The notes: generated by a model not told the origin, from the sequence alone. DNA of 64,000 bases from Zoroaster sp. YZ-2022 (GCA_029582265.1 CM055819.1:27727064-27791063), one strand, 5' to 3'; numbered from the stretch's first letter, positions 12,601 through 23,156 are shown. Numbers and translations: made by a program.

Positions 12601-15600
12601 TCGAAATCTGAATGAAGAAAACGATTACATGAAATTTCAAATGACTTTAACGTTGATTAACTGATCCAGTCAGACGTACTTATAATATTAGGAGGGTTAG
12701 TTGATAGCATAACCAGATATAGAGTGGATGAAAGTGAGGTACAAGGCCAGGCAAGAATGAGGTACAAGGCCAGGCAAGAATGGGCCACACTGCAAAAAAA
12801 GGGAAGATGTGTGAACACATGGTACATGTATGATGAATGGACCTTAGAACCCCTGGACACCCCACCCCATAAGGTCAAAAATAACATCACACTGTATTGT
12901 ATACTTTGTCTAATGGCCTATACATTTGCCATTATCAAAATATGACTTGGAAGTCTTATTGTTAAACTGTTGTTATGACACAAAATAGTATCAAATATGA
13001 TAATACTTTCTGAACTTAAAATTATGTTATGACAACAAACAATTATCACACAAGATAATACTTTCTGAGCTTCTCACTTCTTTTGAGGAAAAAAGTATTT
13101 TTATATATAAAATAATACAAAATAAAATATTCCCAATTCATAGAAAACCAATTGAGATATGAAGCTTAGCTAAAAAAAACTAAAAACAAGTTTCTATTCT
13201 TGATCTTCATAAAGAATACCATGCCATGGCATTTTACACAAATTTGTTTTTGGGCTCCAGTGATTGGCTTTGTATAACATTTCATTGGCCTAACTCGGAG
13301 CTATTGGGACCGGGTTAAATTGTCTGCGTAGATCTCCCATCAGTCTTCTTGATTGTCTGCTTCTCCTCTAACTTCAAAGTAAATACTCCCTCGACATGTC
13401 TCCTGAGAAAAAAACAAATGCAGACATATTCGTCCGGTTTCGCCAAGGAAATCCAATTACTTGCATCTTAGACATCCCTTGAGGCTCTATTTCACATCGG
13501 ATGAGCTTATGCCGATGACGTTTGAAAGGGAAAAAACACAAAACAAAATCGAAACTATATCTATACGCACCCTCGAGTGTCACATGTAAATGAACGTATG
13601 GTGAGTCCCGGTCATAAATATGATAGATGGGTTGCTTATTATCCATTCTACGCTAGGTAAAAATTTTCCAGGAAGTTGAGTGACCATTAAAAACTAGACA
13701 ACTTTCTATTTATAAAGTGTTTATAAGTTAACTAGCAACATGTACATTTTTGATGTATTCACTACACAATACCATTTGGCAAGCATTACGCACGCTGGCA
13801 TAGTAACTTTATAAATAATTCAAAACCATTTGAATGATACTGAATCATCAATCAACGGGAGTTTTAAATTACCAAGATATGAGGCATGTAGACATTAACA
13901 AAACAAGACAGAGACAGTATGCCACTTCGGCTTCGCCAGCTGGGCATAATAAAAACTAACCCCCCTCGCATTCAAATTTAGAAGAGGTTCGTCATATCAT
14001 GGAGGGATCCTCCATGGTCATATGTATCAGTTTACAAACTAATTAGGTTTTCAAATCACCAACATTGTTTATGATGTTTAAGATTAAGTACACGTTGTAG
14101 GTTCTATTTGTGTTGCTTTTGTTGATGATAATAATAATAATAATGTGTGGCCTTATATAGCGCACGTATCCACCAACTGAGTGGTGCTCAAGGCGCATTA
14201 TATTATTATCCCTGCTCATAAGGCTCATAAGGCTCATAAATCATTCCTGAAACCATCTCAGCTCCGTGGGGAGTATACAGCTCAATTGCTGCCATTACAG
14301 CGCATATAGGGCTAATCAACCAACTCTGCCCTCACAGGTACCCATTTAACCCCCTGGGTGGAGAGAAGCAATTATGGTTAAGTGTCTTGCTCAAGGACAC
14401 AAGTGTCACGGCCGGGATTCGAACCCACATTCTGCTGCTAACACCAGAACTTGATGTAGATCATTAACGTATATAAAAGGCTTAAATGCAAGTTTTGACT
14501 GAACATTCTAAATTGTCAATTGCAAAATTTTATTAAGTTTAAAATTCAATTCAATTCAAGTGCACATGTATTTCCATAGCTTGAAACATTAAATAGAGGT
14601 AATGCACAGTAGAAACTTTATGAGGCACAGTATAGAAACTTTATGAGGCAAAGTCCAAGTAAGACAGAGGCTTGTAACGGATTGCCTTTGGAAAATAACA
14701 GGTTTAAATACATTACACGCTTACAACGGACAAAAGCAATTAACATTTACATATTTTGCAAAGATACTTAAAAAGTCAGTATACCCTCTTGGTAAAATGT
14801 CTATATGCGTCCATACTTTGTAAGAATCCAGATATGTATAAATGAAATAAATAAATCTTCAGTAAAATTGTGTCATTAACGAGAAAATATGAGTGAAAAA
14901 TACATCCAGATCGTTTGTATTCATTCCAATGTGGAATTTCGGATGACAGAAATTCATTTTGGAAATTTTAAATGTCTCAGAAATCTGTTTTTATCTCAAG
15001 AGAGACCATCATCTGTTATACAATTAGTCTCCCACGCAGCCTGTGAAAGTTTCAGCTTATTTCGTTGTGGCGTTAACAAAAACAAGTTTGAATGTTTTTA
15101 TTCTAATGTGCAATTTAGGAAAAAGTAATTTTTCCAATAATCTTACAGACAATGTAAGACTTATAGACTATGATTTCACTTGTCTTAAGAATGACAGCAC
15201 CTTAGGCAAACATTATTTCTAGCTAACTTTGATATCATCATCAGCATTACACCAAGTAATTAAGTTTTACATTTTAATTTGACCACTTGGCTGTTTTTGA
15301 ATTATCAATTCTAATACATGGTGTACTTGAGTACATGGTACCATCTTGAAACGAGACACAATCATGGTGTACTTCAATCACAACAATGCCAGTTATTTGA
15401 TGTATGGCTGCATCTGTTGGAGTCTTATTTTTATCAAACATCACCTTCCTCGTATTACATATCCTGAATGATCATCTTTCCTTTCGTTCCAATCATTGCA
15501 AATGAAACTTGACCCATGCACGGTGTACATAAAGGCACTACACATATGTAACACCTATTATGGTAATTGGTCATATTAACATTACAACTGTACAAACATT

Positions 15601-16115
15601 TTATCCAAAAACTAGCCGAGAAATGACTCATTTGCGGAAGTAATTTCATGCTTAAGTTACACTCGATCGCCATTATGGCTATTGTTTGATAAGTGCATGA
15701 AGCTACTGCTTCAAAGGGCCAATATTGTCACCATCAACAAGACATGGAATGAGTGCTAGTTTTAAGTTTTAAAACTCAGTATATACGAAATCATCATTTC
15801 TGTTAAAATATCACAAAGATGGAATTACATAACCCAGGTCCTCTGGCACCAGAAAAACTACAGTAGCAGTTCGGTCAGTGTTTTTCGGGAACAATTTAAA
15901 GACTCATTTGTTTGGGACTGCTTATTGTGCTTGATTTTTGAATATGTATGTAATGTTTTGCTTGATTTTTGTTTTACATATCTTTAGTTAATATGTGTAT
16001 ATGCATGTATATGTATATGGTATGTGTATGTGCATGTGTGTATGTATGCATATGTAGGCCTATACATGTACATGTATATATATATATATATATACATATA
16101 TACATATATACATAT

Positions 16116-16171
<56 letters not shown>

Positions 16172-19100
16172 ATGTGTGTACTTTCTATAATGTTCATACT
16201 TTTGCTGTGTTAATTGTTGCGCCTCGGAATAGGCATGCCAAGATAGACGACGCATTATAAATGCATTATTATTATTATTATTATTATTTATTACAAAACT
16301 ATTAAAAATGACAGTAGGCAGGGTAGACACAACAAACAGAAATACTGCATAAAAAATATTTTATATACTAATAAATACAGCAGTTAAAATGAGAGGAAAT
16401 AACATTGGCTACTACATGGCACTTTTACACCCCACCCTCTCACATTACCCATCACCTATTTTTTTCACTTGTCTAGTATAACAGTGACATGGTAATTACA
16501 TGTAAGGTCATATTACCGTTGCTGCTGCATAAACGAACCAGTAATCTTCAGTCACTGTGTTCATCTTAAACTAGGACACCGATTCCATGTACTGTTGAAA
16601 GTTTGCTGGGCAATTCCATGGTTACTCATAATGTTACATTTTTGAGGTTTAGGGCCTACTCTTAAATAATGCCATATTTCACTCATCAGTTTTTTCACAG
16701 TAGTTGCATTATACCCAGACCTTACTTTGCACAAAATAATAATTTAAGAAATTTGTTTAAATGTATGTTTTATAAGAGAAAAAGCAACATTTTATGCATA
16801 ATAATAATAATAATAATATGTGGACTTATATAGCGCACGTATCCACCAACTAAGTGGTGCTCAAGGCGCATTCTTTTTTACGTGCATTACACAACACACG
16901 GGACCTACGGCTTTACGTCCCATCCGAAGGACGAAGCAATTATGGTGAAGTACCTTGCTCAAGGACACAAGTGTCACGACCGGGGCTCGAACTCACACCC
17001 TGCTGCTGGCAACACCAGAACTTGAGTTCGGTGTGCTAGACCGCTCGGCCACGACACTCCACTGTCTAAAAAATGTGGCTTGAGTAACTTGAGCATTTTT
17101 GTCTTATATGTATATAGGGTACATATACATGTAACACATTTCTGAAAGGTTTTTTTTTTATGCCGAGTACAGTCTGGGTATAATGCAACTAGTGTGAAAA
17201 AATTGATGAGTGAAATATATATAAGTAAGGAAATTATGGCATTAAGAGTGTGCTCGATACCTCAGAAATGTAACGTGAGTAACCATGGAATTGACCTATA
17301 TTATTATTTTTTTTAAATACCAATAGTGAGAGGACTTTGCAAAAGGAACATTTAAGGGATGGGACTCAAATTTGTTAAGCTCATCACATACCTCAAGGAC
17401 CTTCTTTCCACAAATCCATTTCCTTTTGCTCCAGATGAACTGAGCTAAGATAGGTGCACAAGGCCACACGCTGGGCAATTCCATGGTTACTCATAATGTT
17501 ACATTTTTGAGGTTTTGGGCCTACTCTTAAATAATGCCATATTTCACTCATCAGTTTTTTCACAGTAGTTGCATTATACCCAGACTTTACTTTGCACAAA
17601 ATAATAATTTAAGAAATTTTAACGGTTTGTGAGGGAGGGGGGGGACATGTGGTCATTAGCATGATTAAAGTGTTCAAGACATCAAGACACCTGCAAATAA
17701 TTAGTGAGACTTCCCTTAAACAGCATAGTTTGAACTCAGTTGTCTGAGCTGTGATAATCTCCAAAACTTCTCAATACAAAAGATGACCTTTGACCTCAAA
17801 GATTTTAAAACTACCCTTGCCTAAGGATCAGTATGACTCAATTTCATCAAAATCGAGGAAAAACTTCAAATGCTAAAAGACAGACAACAGGGTAGTTTTG
17901 TTAAAAACTTTAACATTTCTTAACAATAAAAAAAAATTAAAATATAATTAAATCATAATTCCTTTTGAAAGACTGATTAGAAACCTCAAAATTTGTGGAC
18001 CAGCTCAAGAGGGACACCGACCTCACATCCGCTGAGGAGCTGCGCTCCTGCATGGCGGACCGAGACAACTGGAGGAAGAGGACTCGTGGTCTGGCTCGTG
18101 ATGTCGTCACTACTCAGGCAGCCCCGACATGATGATGATAATTGCATGGTCACAAGAACTCATTTGGGGATTACAAACTTCATTTAACATTTAACAACAT
18201 AAATTTAATAGTTTGATGCTAAAACTTTACCATTTAGTCTGAATGCGGACGCCAGACACCCATCTGGCACGATGGACTGACGGACAAAAATTGGTATTAT
18301 ATAGCCTCACATACTGCTATGCAGCTCACCAAAAATACAGAGCATTTAAATAAGCACACAGTATCTGGAAAAAAATTCAACCCTACATGCATTTCATATG
18401 CACCCTGCGGAATACAACACAATGAAACAACAGAAAAGTGTGCAGGCTGCTCAATGCAATAAGATACACCAGCTAGAACAATGTTTTTTGGTTTGTTTTT
18501 TTGGGGGTTTTTTCGAGACCCTGGTTCCACACCTGCCACATTTGATGAAAAACTTTCCCCATTTATTTCTTTTAAGATAACCAATAGTGTATAATTAATT
18601 ACTTTAATAAATGTAATCAAAAATCTCCCATTCTCAATTTTATTACTTACCTTTAGTATCATAAAAACAGTCAGAAGCAAGAATGACATCAAATCGAGGA
18701 AGTTCGAAAATACTCGGGGGAAATTCACCCCATGGGAGTCCCACGATATTCACAGAGTCCTCCAGCCCATTAGCCTTGCAGGACGTGAGGCAGTTGTCCA
18801 AACACAGCGGGTAAGATGAGTGGTCTGAGAGGGTGACCATGGCACCACATGCCGCAGCCAAGATGCCGGGTAGACCCGTGCCTGCTCCCAGCTGGAAGAT
18901 CAGAGAATAATGTATAGATCTAGAGATTAAGCTTGAGCGACATTAATTTTTTTCATCCATAATATATCGGCAAACATATATTGCAATTTTCGATGCCATC
19001 GTGATTATTTTTTTTTCATTCATGCATGATTGCTTTAGAGCCGATAACCACAGGTATGTACCTCTCTACAAGCGTCACAATAATTCGTTTGCATAGCGTG

Positions 19101-22100
19101 TATGTACTTCTGAAGTAGTTCGCTTTTTGTTTGTCACTTCTGAAAGCTGAAAAGACTGTCCTAATTTTGTCCTGACTTGACTCACAATGGTGATTTTTTT
19201 AATCGGAATACATTTTTTTAATCGTGATTTGTCGATATCTTGATAACTTGAAAAGTTCTCGATATCGTAATTGAATAAAAAAAAGGTATCATGATATTCG
19301 ATATTATCGTGTTATCGCCCACGATTACTAGAGATAAAATATGACTTTTTGTCAAACTGTAAACATTGAACAAATTTACTTATTCAGATACTATTAAACA
19401 GAGAAAAACCTTCTGAAGTGTGACTTGAACCTGCGACCTCCGGACTACCGTACCAGAAAACGGTAGTCCCAGGCCTGTAGGCTGGTATGAAAATGATGCG
19501 AGAACAATAAAAGGGAACATAACCACATAATACCCTGAATCTGCCCCTGCTCAAGAGGACGTATCTACCAAAATCAGATGGAATTGGGCAGAGCTCGAAT
19601 CTGAGAAATAGCCCAAAAATTAACCTATAAAAAACCCTTAATAAAGTAATAGAAGACAATAATTCATTTGTGAAATAATTGATAGCACCTCAAACAAATA
19701 TTGATAGCACCTCAAACAAATATTGATAGCACCTCAGACAAATATTGATAGCACCTCAGACAAATATTGATAGCACCTCAGACAAATATTGATAGCACCT
19801 CAGACAAATATTGATAGCACCTCAGACAAATATTGATAGCACCTCAAACAAATATTGATAGCACCTCAAACAAATATTGATAGCACCTCAAACAAATATT
19901 GATAGCACCTCAAACAAATATTGATAGCACCCCAGACATAGGTGGGAGCATTTTAATATTTCAAGGGATGTTTGATACCCTTATCAACTTGACACCAAGC
20001 ATCATGTAAATCCGTGATCATTTAGGGCAATTCCATGGTTACTCACGTTACATTTCTGAGGTATTGGGCCCACTCTTAATGCCATAATATACTACTCAAA
20101 ACAATTTAGGGAACACCGGAATAATCTCAGTTAAAGCAAGATCATTTATTTCAGATAAACACAATGAAACAGATGATAAAGGATGCATGTAGTGATTACA
20201 CATTTCATGACATGACTACTAAAAGAGAGGGGGGGGGGGTTGCAAATGAAAATTCCGGTTCATGGAACATTTCAAACCTATTTGATGTTAAAAATCCGGT
20301 GTTCCCTAAATTGTTTTGAGTATATTTCACTCATCAAGTTTATCACAGTAGTTGTATTATACACAGACCTTACTCAGCACAAAACATGAATTTCAGAAAT
20401 TTGTTTAAATGTATGTTTTATAAGAGAAAGAGAAACATTTTATGCATGTCTAAAAAATGTAACTTGAGCATTTTTGTCTTATATAGGGTACATATAACAC
20501 ATTTCTGAAAGGGTTTTTTTATGCCGAGTACGGTCTGGGTATAATGCAACTAGTGTGAAAAAACTGATGAGTGAAATATATATAAGTAAGGAAATTATGG
20601 CATCAAGAGTGTGCTCAATACCTCAGAAATGTAACGTGAGTAACCATGGAAATGCCTAAATATTTTTTTTTTTTAAATACCAATAGTGAGAGGACTTTGC
20701 AAAGGGAATATTTAAGGGATGGGACTCAAATTTGTTAAGCTCATCACATACCTCAAGGACCTTCTTTCCACAAATCCATTTCCTTTTGCTCCAGATGAAC
20801 TGAGCTAAGACAGGTGCACAAGGCCACACGTACATCCCATAGGCAGGATCAATCACCTACATAAGTATCATAAACGACTTGATCAAGGAACTTATTCTAA
20901 AAGTAAAACAAACTTGTCACAATTTCATAGAACTGCTAAGCAGAAAATTGTGCTTAGAAAATATTGTTGCTTTAAACCACTATTGACACGATGATATGGT
21001 CGAGCGGTTTAGTGCATCGGATTTGTGTTCTGATGGCTCAGTCATCAGAATGTGGGTTCGAATCCCAACCGCGGCCGTGGTACTTGTGTCCTTGGGCAAG
21101 ACACTCTATCATAATTGCTTCTCTCCACCCAGGGGTAAATGGGTACCTGTGAGGGCAGAGTTGGTTGTTATGTTTGATTAGCCCTATATGCGCTGTAATG
21201 GCAGCAATTGAGCTGTATACTCCCCAGGGAGCTGAGATGGTTTCAGGAATGATTTGTGCGCCTGATGAGCAGGGGTAATAATGTAATGCGCCTTGAGCAC
21301 CAGTTTGGTGGATACGTATGCTATATAAGTCCACATTATTATTACTATTATTATTACTCATGTTACAAAACTGGTTACTCACGTTACATACTTACTCACG
21401 TTACCATTTTCATTCCCTCATATTCTTAAAGTGTTTGTATAAAGATAATTTATTAAACTGTTTTTATATTAGAGATCATGATTAGGAAGAAAATTCCAGT
21501 TGTCAGATTTTGAATCATTTGAAGGAAAAGTGCAACTCACATTACATTGCCCACAAGTGACTGATATCCTGCTTTCTGAACATTAGATATGCAAACAAAC
21601 ATTGTTATATATACTACTCAAAACAATTTAGGGAACACCGGAATAATCTCAGTTAAAGCAAGATCATTTATTTCAGATAAACACAATGTTTCACAGAATT
21701 GATGAGAAACAACTGCACAATGAAACAGATGATAAAGGATGCATGTAGTGATTACACATTGCATGACATGACTACTGAAAGAGAGAGGGGGGTTGCAAAT
21801 GAAAATCCCGGTTCATGGAACATTTCAAACCTATTTGATGTTAAAAATCCGGTGTTCCCTAAATTGTTTTGAGTAGTATATATTTTTATATGAGTATCGG
21901 TGCCATGTAGCAATACAAAACAGACTACCAGGCACACACATTCTGTATGAAAGCAAATTCTGGTTCAAGCAATTGGCCCCTGGATGAAAATTTTGTTACG
22001 AAACATTTTTCGTCAACCCTGCCGGACAACGATATCAGAAAGGCGATGTTCTGTCAACCCTTCTGAGGATGAGATTGTGAGATCCTAAGAATGAGATTGC

Positions 22101-22233
22101 CGTCCAGACCCTAACCGAGAACACAACCCACCTCAGGGATCTTGACCTGAACCTCATCTTCTGTGTCCTCATCTTGGAATGTGAAAACCTTAAAACTTTC
22201 CACTGCCGTAGACCCTGAATCCTTAGGTTGCAT
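9439..22233 (-). CDS. METTL23: METTL23-like protein-arginine methyltransferase (five exons)
   Basis: Predicted coding sequence joins 22,132-22,233, 20,752-20,856, 18,651-18,891, 12,523-12,607 and 9,439-9,622 (717 bp, 238 aa). All junctions have GT donors and AG acceptors and keep one reading frame. Seen motifs: [15 protein letters not shown] (about residues 40-54), the SAM-binding motif [13 protein letters not shown] (67-78), VTLSD after it, the post-I/II region [11 protein letters not shown] (138-148), WITYQER (171-177) and a C-terminal [12 protein letters not shown]. This order matches METTL23, a class I SAM-dependent methyltransferase of the METTL21/23 family known to methylate histone H3 arginine; activity here is inferred. 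Human METTL23 is about 190 aa; the extra length is mainly N-terminal. The introns are heavily loaded with repeats, and exon fragments are duplicated inside the gene. Identification is strong; exact start is the only in-frame ATG I see in exon 1. Confidence 0.9.
9675..9765 (-). pseudogene. Decayed duplicate of the METTL23 exon 5 start
   Basis: Plus-strand sequence CCCATCTCATCAGCA, then a TTC(A/G)AT.AGAACTG-like block and GAATGATTCAAA, repeats 9,582-9,645 with substitutions and small gaps. The frame is not maintained. It lies immediately upstream (in gene orientation) of the real exon, in intron 4. Confidence 0.55.
9901..10161. repeat. 71-bp minisatellite, array 1
   Basis: About 3.7 copies of a 71-bp unit containing CCACCCTGGGGATCGTTACT, ATGCGAGTGGCCTATATAA and TATGAGGACATGGACGACAG. 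The first three starts (9,901, 9,972, 10,043) are exactly 71 bp apart. The same unit recurs at 11,036-11,108 and 11,906-12,395, all in METTL23 intron 4. Confidence 0.9.
10560..10790 (+). repeat. Possible LINE 3' end with ATTG tail
   Basis: T-rich sequence ends in CCAATAAATTGATTGATTGA. Short tandem ATTG/TTGA tails are typical of CR1- and Jockey-type retrotransposons, but no coding part is attached, so this is tentative. Confidence 0.3.
11036..11108. repeat. 71-bp minisatellite, single unit
   Basis: One complete unit of the 71-bp repeat, ending GCCTATATAAGG. It stands directly before the MITE at 11,121-11,881, beyond which the array resumes. Confidence 0.85.
11121..11881. mobile_element. MITE with TGTTGAGTTGCCCTCCA termini
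   Basis: The left end TGTTGAGTTGCCCTCCA and right end GGAGGGCAACTCAACA are inverted repeats, followed inward by GGTCGG-type sequence on both sides and a T/A homopolymer. The interior (11,490-11,695) has three imperfect ~85-bp repeats containing GGCCATTCGATT and GAGTCGCAATCGTTG. It sits within the 71-bp minisatellite region, so it probably inserted into that array. Confidence 0.7.
11906..12395. repeat. 71-bp minisatellite, array 2
   Basis: About seven units of the same 71-bp repeat, one internally deleted near 12,200. Each unit spans most of a reading frame, so translated frames give an [20 protein letters not shown] periodic peptide; I regard this as incidental. Confidence 0.9.
12523..12607 (-). 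CDS. METTL23: METTL23-like exon 4
   Basis: Acceptor CATTCAG and donor AAG/GTGAAC bound 85 bp encoding (D)[15 protein letters not shown]..., WITYQER. It is too short to stand out as an open frame; I found it by phase and by the TYQ motif expected between the flanking exons. Confidence 0.88.
14126..14459 (-). mobile_element. tRNA-derived SINE, near-complete copy
   Basis: The AAT-rich tail, TTATATAGCGCACGTATCCA, a body with CAGCTCCGTGGGGAGTATAC, and the B-box (GGATTCGAACCC when read on the plus strand as GGGATTCGAACCC) are present. The head is cut before the A box. A CTCATAAGG motif is tandemly repeated near 14,215-14,240. Confidence 0.8.
15715..15900. repeat. MITE, 'AATATTGTCACGATC' family (degraded)
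   Basis: GGGCCAATATTGTCACCATC and ACATGGAAT..GAGTGCTAGTTTTA match the left half of the clearer copy at 52,033-52,239. The right half is replaced by other sequence. Confidence 0.45.
15990..16180. repeat. TG/TA microsatellite
   Basis: Long alternating purine-pyrimidine tract: TATGTGTATG runs followed by (TA)n broken by ATACATA, then TGTGTGTATG. It lies in METTL23 intron 3. Confidence 0.9.
16480..16602. repeat. MITE right-half fragment, 'AATATTGTCACGATC' family
   Basis: GGTCATATTACCGTTGCTGC, TAAACTAGGACACCGATTCC and CTGTTGAAAGT match the right halves at 46,560-46,680 and 52,120-52,210. Confidence 0.55.
16608..17293. mobile_element. MITE with GGGCAATTCCATGG termini (copy 1), carrying a SINE
   Basis: The left end GGGCAATTCCATGGTTACTC and right end GAGTAACCATGGAATTG are part of >100-bp inverted arms (TTTCACTCATCA.TTTTTTCACA; GTTGCATTATACCCAGAC on the left, their complements on the right). 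A SINE (16,799-17,060) is inserted near the centre after TTTATGCAT. The interior matches copy 2 at 20,024-20,657. Confidence 0.75.
16799..17060 (-). mobile_element. tRNA-derived SINE, variant middle domain
   Basis: It has the common 3' end (AAT tail, TATATAGCGCACGTATCCAC) and the tRNA-like head (GGGGCTCGAACTC B box; CTAGACCGCTCGGCCACGAC covering the A box). The centre differs from other copies: it holds ACGGGACCTACGGCTTTACG and TCCCATCCGAAGGACGAAGC in place of the CAGCTCCCTGGGGAG body. Confidence 0.8.
17392..17470 (-). pseudogene. Truncated duplicate of METTL23 exon 2
   Basis: It encodes [20 protein letters not shown] then GKKVLE with an intact GT donor and the same downstream intron sequence as exon 2 (20,752-20,856). 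The upstream 26 bp and the splice acceptor are missing: at 17,470 similarity stops and a fragment of the GGGCAATTCCATGG MITE begins. One codon differs (I for V). It cannot be spliced in normally. Confidence 0.85.
17472..17618. mobile_element. Left-end fragment of the GGGCAATTCCATGG MITE (copy 3)
   Basis: It starts GGGCAATTCCATGGTTACTC and follows copy 1 almost base for base through AATAATAATTTAAGAAATTT, then breaks off. It abuts the duplicated METTL23 exon 2 fragment. Confidence 0.75.
17995..18132 (+). mobile_element. LINE open-frame 3' fragment
   Basis: One frame reads [20 protein letters not shown] then ADRDNWRKR and a stop. A W/D-Q-L..D...S..E......DR..WR pattern is the usual C-terminal end of non-LTR retrotransposon proteins. 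It is higher in GC than its surroundings. No upstream reverse transcriptase part is attached, so it is a dead-on-arrival fragment. Confidence 0.6.
18651..18891 (-). CDS. METTL23: METTL23-like exon 3 (SAM-binding core)
   Basis: Acceptor GATCTTCCAG and donor AAAG/GTAAGT bound 241 bp encoding [20 protein letters not shown], then LSD, and [14 protein letters not shown] near the end. This is the Rossmann-fold motif I to motif II part of the enzyme. A hAT-like MITE sits 36 bp upstream of the acceptor. Confidence 0.92.
18928..19327. mobile_element. hAT-like MITE with 8-bp TSD (CTAGAGAT)
   Basis: The ends are TAAGCTTGAGCG and CGCCCACGATTA; both flanks carry CTAGAGAT (18,920-18,927 and 19,328-19,335). 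It is collinear with the 349-bp element at 39,847-40,195 (shared TTTGTCACTTCTGAAAGCTG and CATGATTGCTTTAGAG). Confidence 0.88.
19679..19940. repeat. 22-bp minisatellite
   Basis: About 12 copies of TTGATAGCACCTCAGACAAA plus TA, with a G/A variant (CAGACA or CAAACA). The variants are grouped: A-type, then G-type, then A-type. It lies in METTL23 intron 2. No spacers exist between units, so it is not a CRISPR. Confidence 0.93.
20024..20657. mobile_element. MITE with GGGCAATTCCATGG termini (copy 2), with nested MITE
   Basis: Left end TTAGGGCAATTCCATGG, right end CCATGGAAATGCCTAA. It matches copy 1 (16,608-17,293) but lacks the SINE and has instead a 228-bp MITE inserted at the TA of CCATATTTCACTC. 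It lies about 95 bp from METTL23 exon 2. Confidence 0.8.
20094..20321. mobile_element. Tc1/mariner-like MITE (copy 1), nested
   Basis: Inverted ends ACTCAAAACAATTTAGGGAA and TTCCCTAAATTGTTTTGAGT continue inward with CACCGGA/TCCGGTG, and TA sequence flanks them. It is about 90% similar to 21,613-21,877 but lacks a ~33-bp internal piece. Confidence 0.85.
20752..20856 (-). CDS. METTL23: METTL23-like exon 2
   Basis: Acceptor TTATGTAG and donor GAG/GTATGTG bound 105 bp (phase 0 at both ends) encoding [35 protein letters not shown]. This is the characteristic METTL23 YGMYVWP block directly before the SAM motif. Confidence 0.92.
20986..21358 (+). mobile_element. Full-length tRNA-derived SINE
   Basis: It begins with a tRNA-like head: A box TGGTCGAGCGG (20,997-21,007) and B box GGTTCGAATCC (21,055-21,065). 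A ~220-bp body follows and the 3' end reads GCTATATAAGTCCACATTAT with an ATT-type tail. It is the best copy to define the family; the head resembles class II tRNA (Ser/Leu) sequence. Confidence 0.88.
21613..21877. mobile_element. Tc1/mariner-like MITE (copy 2)
   Basis: Ends ACTACTCAAAACAATTTAGG and CCTAAATTGTTTTGAGTAGT, flanked by TATATA on both sides. It is longer than copy 1 by a segment between two CACAATG-type repeats, indicating a short deletion in copy 1. Confidence 0.88.
22132..22233 (-). CDS. METTL23: METTL23-like exon 1 (start)
   Basis: ATG on the minus strand at 22,233 opens [20 protein letters not shown], then [14 protein letters not shown], and a GAG/GTGGGT donor. The VQVKIPE end joins exon 2 (VIDPAYGMY) in frame, as in METTL23 proteins (…V.IPE/QVL…YGMYVWP). 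Confidence 0.82.
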
Positions 22234-23100
22234 GTGTCACCGAGCCAGGGTGCTGTCAAGAAAAATCATGATTTAAAAGGCCATGTAACAAAATTTTGGT
22301 AATCACTCGACCTACTTATCGTTATTAAAATTAAAATTAATTATAAAAGAAAATATTTCAACAAAATAATAATAATAATAATTATATAGAAAAGGAAAGA
22401 TTGTAACGTTAAAATACAACAAAAAAATGTTGTATCCACCCGCCACAATTTACGGGATTTTATTGAATTTTTTTGCAACCACTCCAGTTGAAAAATTATT
22501 CTATCGATTTTTTTTAGGGTGCAGAAAGCAAAACTATCTTTAAAATCCACTTTTATGATGGTTTTTGGACTTTATTTCCCTTCTAAAAATCCTCCCCTTT
22601 GGAAAATAGAAGAATCCTATTATAGCTGCCACTGTGCATGTACATTGACAGTGTTGGTCACTAATGGGGGAGTTGACAAGATCAAACTGACATGACTGAG
22701 GATCAAGTTCATCGTATACCAAAAATGCCTGATTTTTCATAAAATAAATATCCTGAAATAATTTGAAGTATATGTCCATCATCATCCATATATTTTCCAC
22801 CTCACTGACACTGGGTAGGTAAAATTACATTATTGGTTATATTGGGTGAGAAAAAGTGACAGTTGGATACGACATTCTACTGCCACTTTTCTATCCAAAT
22901 ATGACAAATATCGTAGATTTTCCTTTAAAAGATGATAAAAGATGCACTTAAGGTGAGGAAAGTGTAGCCAAGTGAGGATTGGAGATGATATTTTGGGAGA
23001 TTTGGAGCAATGTCAATGTATGCACAACCAGTGAGATGTTGGCCATTTTATCATCTGCTAAAACTAAAGTAAAACACAAGCTTAACAGTTAGGGTTCAAT
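22234..23100. other. 5' flank of METTL23-like gene
   Basis: Presumed promoter side. I see no TATA box or repeat with clear limits, and no exon on the plus strand. Confidence 0.4.
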
Positions 23101-23156
23101 TTGCCCCACCAGTGTGGCACGGACCTGTACAGGTCCGTGCCACACTGGTGGGACAA
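23101..23156. mobile_element. Micro-hairpin transposon 1 (56 bp)
   Basis: TTGCCCCACCAGTGTGGCAC opens a near-perfect palindrome (24-bp perfect arms 23,105-23,128 and 23,129-23,152, no loop). The flanks are GGGTTCAAT and GGGTTCAAC (8 of 9 match), an apparent target duplication. Confidence 0.8.

Noticed and set aside
17392..17470. Second METTL23 gene or an alternative exon
   Set aside because: It lacks the acceptor and the first 26 bp and no other duplicated exons accompany it; kept as a pseudo-exon.
19679..19940. Possible CRISPR-like direct repeats
   Set aside because: Units are directly adjacent with no spacers, and the surroundings are eukaryotic intron.
20986..21070. Possible tRNA gene (A and B boxes)
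   Set aside because: The tRNA-like sequence is fused to a dispersed ~370-bp body with an ATT tail and recurs seven times, so it is a SINE; it also lacks a clear acceptor-stem pairing.
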